This document shows positions 61,094 through 64,000 of a stretch of DNA of 64,000 nucleotides, one piece after another. The translations under genes were made by a program, and so were the position numbers. The DNA lies in assembly GCA_028710605.1 (NCBI GenBank), contig JAQTTU010000011.1, positions 62,001 to 126,000 of the forward strand. Direction: 5' to 3'. How positions within the stretch are numbered: the stretch's first letter is position 1; the number at the start of each line of letters is the position of its first letter. The notes below the pieces were generated by a model that saw only the letters and a list, made by a program, of their open reading frames with translations, searched no databases and was not told the DNA's origin. The stretch is from Sideroxydans sp. GTDB taxonomy: Bacteria; Pseudomonadota; Gammaproteobacteria; Burkholderiales; Gallionellaceae.

Positions 61094-61849
61094 ATGACTA
61101 AAAAAATGCGCGTCGGCCTCGCCGGCTATGGCAAAGCCGGCAAAGCGGTTGCCAATATATTGAGCAGCGATCCGCGTTTTGAATTGTGCTGGATTGCATG
61201 CCGCACAGCAGCCGAAAAACCGCAAACTCATCCCGGCACAAATATTCCCGTCATCGCTATTGAAGGCAATTCATACGCGGATTTATTCGAGCGCATGCCG
61301 GTCGATGCGCTGGTGGATTTTTCCTCCGCCCCCAGTATTCACGCTTACGGAGAAGAAGTGCGCAAACGCCACATCATGCTGGTCAGCGCAATCTCGGCGT
61401 ATTCGGAAGAAGACCTGCGCTATGCGCACGGCCTTGGGAAAGACACTCGCGTACTGTGTTCGCCCAACATCACCCTCGGCATCAACTTCCTCATTGTGGC
61501 GGCAAAATTGTTGCGCAAGATCGCGCCGTTTGCGGATGTGGAAATACTTGAACAGCATTTCAAAAATAAGGCGGAAGTCTCGGGCACGGCACGCAAGATC
61601 GCCGAGACGCTGGAGGTGGATGGCGAACGCATCACCTCATTGCGGCTGGGCGGCATCGTCGGCCACCACGAAGTGATCTTCGGCTTCCCGCACCAGACCG
61701 TACGCCTTACCCATGAATCCATCCGGCGCGAAGCGTTCGGTACGGGGGCGGCTTTTGCGCTGGCGCAATTGGCCGGATGTGAGAATGGCTTCTATACCTT
61801 CGACGATCTGCTGCTTCGCAAAATGAACTGCGACATGCCGGAAGCTTAA
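61094..61849 (+). CDS. Dihydrodipicolinate reductase-like protein
   Basis: 251 residues. N-terminal Rossmann motif GLAGYGKAGKAVANIL for NAD(P)H; VDFSSAPSIHAY, FKNKAEVSGTARKIA and GHHEVIFGFPHQTVRLTHESIRREAFGTGA match the DapB pattern. The catalytic His-His-Lys stretch is changed to EQHFKNKAEVSGTA, so it may be a DapB paralogue rather than the lysine pathway enzyme itself. AAGGAGAAG before the ATG. Confidence 0.8.
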   Translation: MTKKMRVGLAGYGKAGKAVANILSSDPRFELCWIACRTAAEKPQTHPGTNIPVIAIEGNSYADLFERMPVDALVDFSSAPSIHAYGEEVRKRHIMLVSAISAYSEEDLRYAHGLGKDTRVLCSPNITLGINFLIVAAKLLRKIAPFADVEILEQHFKNKAEVSGTARKIAETLEVDGERITSLRLGGIVGHHEVIFGFPHQTVRLTHESIRREAFGTGAAFALAQLAGCENGFYTFDDLLLRKMNCDMPEA

Positions 61850-61909
61850 CGGATCACATTTGCCCGCGCCAACGTCCGGCACAACAGAAAGCCCGCTGTT
61901 CAGGATATT

Positions 61910-62389
61910 TCACAAATCGGCCAACGGCTTATCGGCCATTTTGTCATCCCTGATTTTCAACTCCTCAATAACGCTTTCCAGCGATAAGTTGAGCGCCTCG
62001 ATTGCATGCGCCGACAGCGATGCCAAAGCCTCCGGCAGCACTCCCTCTGCCGGGCCGGGCGCTTTGGCGATCAATTGAGCCGCCTTTTCTGTTAACCGCA
62101 AACCCACGCGTCGCTGATCTTCCTTGCTGCGTTCCTTGATAATCAATTTTCGTTCCACCAGTTTTTCAACCAATTGACTGCAAGTGGATTGGTGAATTGA
62201 CAAGCGTTCAGCCAACTCGGATACGCCGATGCCCGGTGTATTGGCGGCCTCCTGCATTACCCACAACTGCGAACCGGAAACTCCACAAGTCTTCTCGACT
62301 TCCCTGAAGTGCTGGCGCACCGAGCCGTAAATGACCCGGAATTTTTTCAGCACCTGATGTGAAAGTTGTTTTTTGTCGCGACTGCTCAA
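61910..62389 (-). CDS. MarR-family regulator
   Basis: 159 residues from a TTG with GGGAG 7 bases upstream; another TTG at 62407 is possible. Winged helix-turn-helix: ANTPGIGVSELAERLSIHQSTCSQLVEKLVERKLI, then RSKEDQRRVGLRLTEKAAQLI. Targets unknown; the divergent lipoprotein is a candidate. Confidence 0.8.
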   Translation of the reverse strand: MSSRDKKQLSHQVLKKFRVIYGSVRQHFREVEKTCGVSGSQLWVMQEAANTPGIGVSELAERLSIHQSTCSQLVEKLVERKLIIKERSKEDQRRVGLRLTEKAAQLIAKAPGPAEGVLPEALASLSAHAIEALNLSLESVIEELKIRDDKMADKPLADL

Positions 62390-62521
62390 GTGATTTCTCC
62401 CGCGCAATTAAAGGCAATTATTTTCCCCGGGCGAATTATATAGGTTGCATTATATGTTTGCGTAAATTATATTTATATCAATGCAACTGCTTACCCCCCA
62501 CATTACATCAGGAGAACTTCG

Positions 62522-63109
62522 ATGAAAACATATCTGGCCTCAATGGTTTGCGCCTCGCTCGTGCTAACGGCATGCGTATCCGCACCCAATTCAACCGGCG
62601 CGCAAACGTCTTCGCCCGCAGCGACCGGCAGCACCATGCAAGCCGATGCGGGAGCGGCAACAGCGAATGTGTCTGCGGCAGGAGTTATCCACGAATCTGC
62701 GAACAAGGAGGCGGCAGCGGGCGTTACAAATAGGGCTTTTCCCGGCGTTGCGGCAGCACAGCAGAATAGATCATTGAGTGAAGGTGTCTATTTCGATTTC
62801 GATCAATTCGCGATCAAACCCGAATTTCGCGGACTCATCCGGCAGCAAGCCGAATATGTCAAATCGCATCCCGGCACTGTCGTTGTGCTGCAAGGATTTG
62901 CGGATGAACGCGGCAGCGCCGAATACAACCTCGCCCTGGGAAGCAAGCGAGCCGATAGCGTGCGCGAAACGCTCGAAATAATGGGAGTCCAGAGCGAGCG
63001 GATCAAGACCGTCAGTTTCGGCGAAGAAAAACCCAGGCTGACTTGCCATGAAGAAAAATGCTGGAAAGAAAACCGCCGCGTAGATTTCGTGGAAAAAGCG
63101 GCGGGCTGA
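62522..63109 (+). CDS. OmpA/Pal-like peptidoglycan-associated lipoprotein
   Basis: 195 residues. Lipobox LVLTAC at residues ~14-19; an alanine-rich linker; OmpA domain from ~85 (VYFDFDQFAIKPEFRGLIRQQAEYV, LQGFADERGSAEYNLALGSKRADSVRETL, GEEKPRL). Anchors the outer membrane to peptidoglycan. AGGAGAAC before the ATG. Not the tol-linked Pal as far as context shows. Confidence 0.85.
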   Translation: MKTYLASMVCASLVLTACVSAPNSTGAQTSSPAATGSTMQADAGAATANVSAAGVIHESANKEAAAGVTNRAFPGVAAAQQNRSLSEGVYFDFDQFAIKPEFRGLIRQQAEYVKSHPGTVVVLQGFADERGSAEYNLALGSKRADSVRETLEIMGVQSERIKTVSFGEEKPRLTCHEEKCWKENRRVDFVEKAAG

Positions 63110-64000
63110 TGAAATTGGAATCTTTGTTCCAATCCGGGGGCTGGCCTTCCCCGCGCGCGCACCGCAAGCGAACTATCGCACTGTTCGGGGAGGTGCTGAC
63201 AGATATATTCCCCGACCGCTCCGTGCTGGGCGGAGCGCCGTTCAACGTGGCCATGCATCTCAAGGCGTTCGCCCAGAAGCCGGTGATGATCAGCCGTCTG
63301 GGGAACGATGCGGCGGGCATTGAGGTGTTGCACACGATGTCGGAAATCAGGATGGAAACATTGGGTGTCCAGTGCGATAAAAGCCATCCGACGGGACAGG
63401 TGAAGGTACATATCCAGAACGGGGTCAACCGTTTTGAAATTCTTCCCCGGCAAGCTTACGATTTCATTCATCCGGCGGTGGCGCGCATGATCACGCTTTC
63501 CGTTCACCCGGAACTGGTCTATTTCGGCACCATGGCGCAACGCCACGAAACCTCCAGGCGCGCGCTGAGGGCAATCATGGGCAGTACCGGCGCACCGAGG
63601 TTTCTCGATGTCAATCTGCGCCCTCCCTGGTACGACGAAGCTACGCTCAAACAATCCTTGCAATACGCGGACATCGTCAAGCTGAACGCTGAAGAGCTGG
63701 GCATCCTGACCAAAATGTTCGAGCCGAAAGGCGGCAATACGCAGGAACAGGTATTGCACCTGATGAACCGATTCGATCTTGAACAAGTCGTGGTTACTTG
63801 CGGCGAACAGGGCGCGTGGCAGATGGACCGCGAAGGCAAAAAAGTCGAGGCCGCAGTATCTGCGCCGTCGGCCAATGCGGTGGACACCGTGGGCGCGGGC
63901 GACGGGTTTGCCGCCGTGTATATTCTGGGGTCGCTGATGCGCTGGAAGACCGCGTTGACGCTGGCGCGCGCCAACGCGTTTGCCGCCGCGATTTGCGGCA
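63109..64000 (+). CDS. PfkB-family sugar kinase (3' end missing)
   Basis: About 297 residues seen, open at the right edge. GEVLTDIFPDRSVLGGAPFNVAMHLKAFA at the N-terminus and the catalytic ANAVDTVGAGDGFAAVY near the end are PfkB hallmarks. The start overlaps the lipoprotein stop (TGATG). Fructokinase-like is the most likely role; substrate not determinable. Confidence 0.85.
   Translation, partial: MKLESLFQSGGWPSPRAHRKRTIALFGEVLTDIFPDRSVLGGAPFNVAMHLKAFAQKPVMISRLGNDAAGIEVLHTMSEIRMETLGVQCDKSHPTGQVKVHIQNGVNRFEILPRQAYDFIHPAVARMITLSVHPELVYFGTMAQRHETSRRALRAIMGSTGAPRFLDVNLRPPWYDEATLKQSLQYADIVKLNAEELGILTKMFEPKGGNTQEQVLHLMNRFDLEQVVVTCGEQGAWQMDREGKKVEAAVSAPSANAVDTVGAGDGFAAVYILGSLMRWKTALTLARANAFAAAICG

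Overview
The window is a dense Gram-negative chromosome segment, most likely from a betaproteobacterium of the Gallionellaceae/Nitrosomonadales type. That placement is an inference from gene content and style: PilS-type kinase, betaproteobacterial nif layout, many small palindromic repeats, a periplasmic molybdoenzyme and sulfur-carrier genes. No rRNA, tRNA or CRISPR array was seen. The core is a nitrogen-fixation island without nifB, nifA, nifV, nifU or nifS inside the window. || Layout: (1) 1-4.9 kb: pilS (partial), a PP0621-type protein, an unknown 185-aa gene with its own sigma-54 promoter followed by cowN, then an FHA-membrane protein/trypsin-like protease pair. (2) 4.9-8.3 kb: repeat-rich segment with an IS110-family transposase broken by an amber codon and an AT-rich cargo gene between inverted repeats. 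(3) 8.3-14.9 kb, minus strand: nifE-nifN-nifX-(NifX-associated)-CCE_0567-type protein-fdxB-[2Fe-2S] ferredoxin-small unknown-nifZ, with a rseC-like gene between nifX and the NifX-associated gene, behind a NifA/sigma-54 promoter. (4) 15.2-20.8 kb: Tat-exported molybdopterin oxidoreductase, FeS subunit, NrfD-type anchor and two chaperones. (5) 20.9-22.6 kb: dsrE2-tusA and a TetR regulator with matching operators. (6) 22.9-24.6 kb: 4Fe-4S leucine-rich-variant protein and partner, NifA-controlled. (7) 24.9-29.5 kb: modE-modA-modB-modC-modD. (8) 29.8-35.8 kb: TonB receptor, solute-binding protein, di-heme oxidoreductase and porin behind NifA, sigma-54 and possible ModE sites; then a second modA. 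(9) 37-41.4 kb: small nif-neighbourhood genes, a zinc-protease lipoprotein, nifY. (10) 41.6-46.7 kb: ferredoxin, nifT, nifK, nifD, nifH, with divergent draT. (11) 47.8-54.1 kb: accessory genes including a tandemly duplicated toxin-antitoxin pair. (12) 54.5-64 kb: three cation/proton antiporters, a SIR2-like/hemerythrin pair with a sigma-54-like promoter, and housekeeping-type genes ending in a partial PfkB kinase. || How it works together: NifHDK with FeMo-cofactor scaffold proteins (NifEN, NifX, NifY) and ferredoxins form the nitrogenase system; DraT can switch off NifH by ADP-ribosylation of Arg101; CowN protects from CO; ModABC/ModE and the TonB operon probably feed molybdenum (or iron) to it. 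Four NifA-type upstream sites share TGTAGC at one end and ACA at the other, tying nifE, nifH, the LRV operon and the TonB operon into one regulon; two more sigma-54-type promoters lie before the cowN partner and the SIR2-like gene. At least eight families of short palindromic repeats sit between and sometimes inside genes, where they supply stop codons, ribosome binding sites and protein segments.
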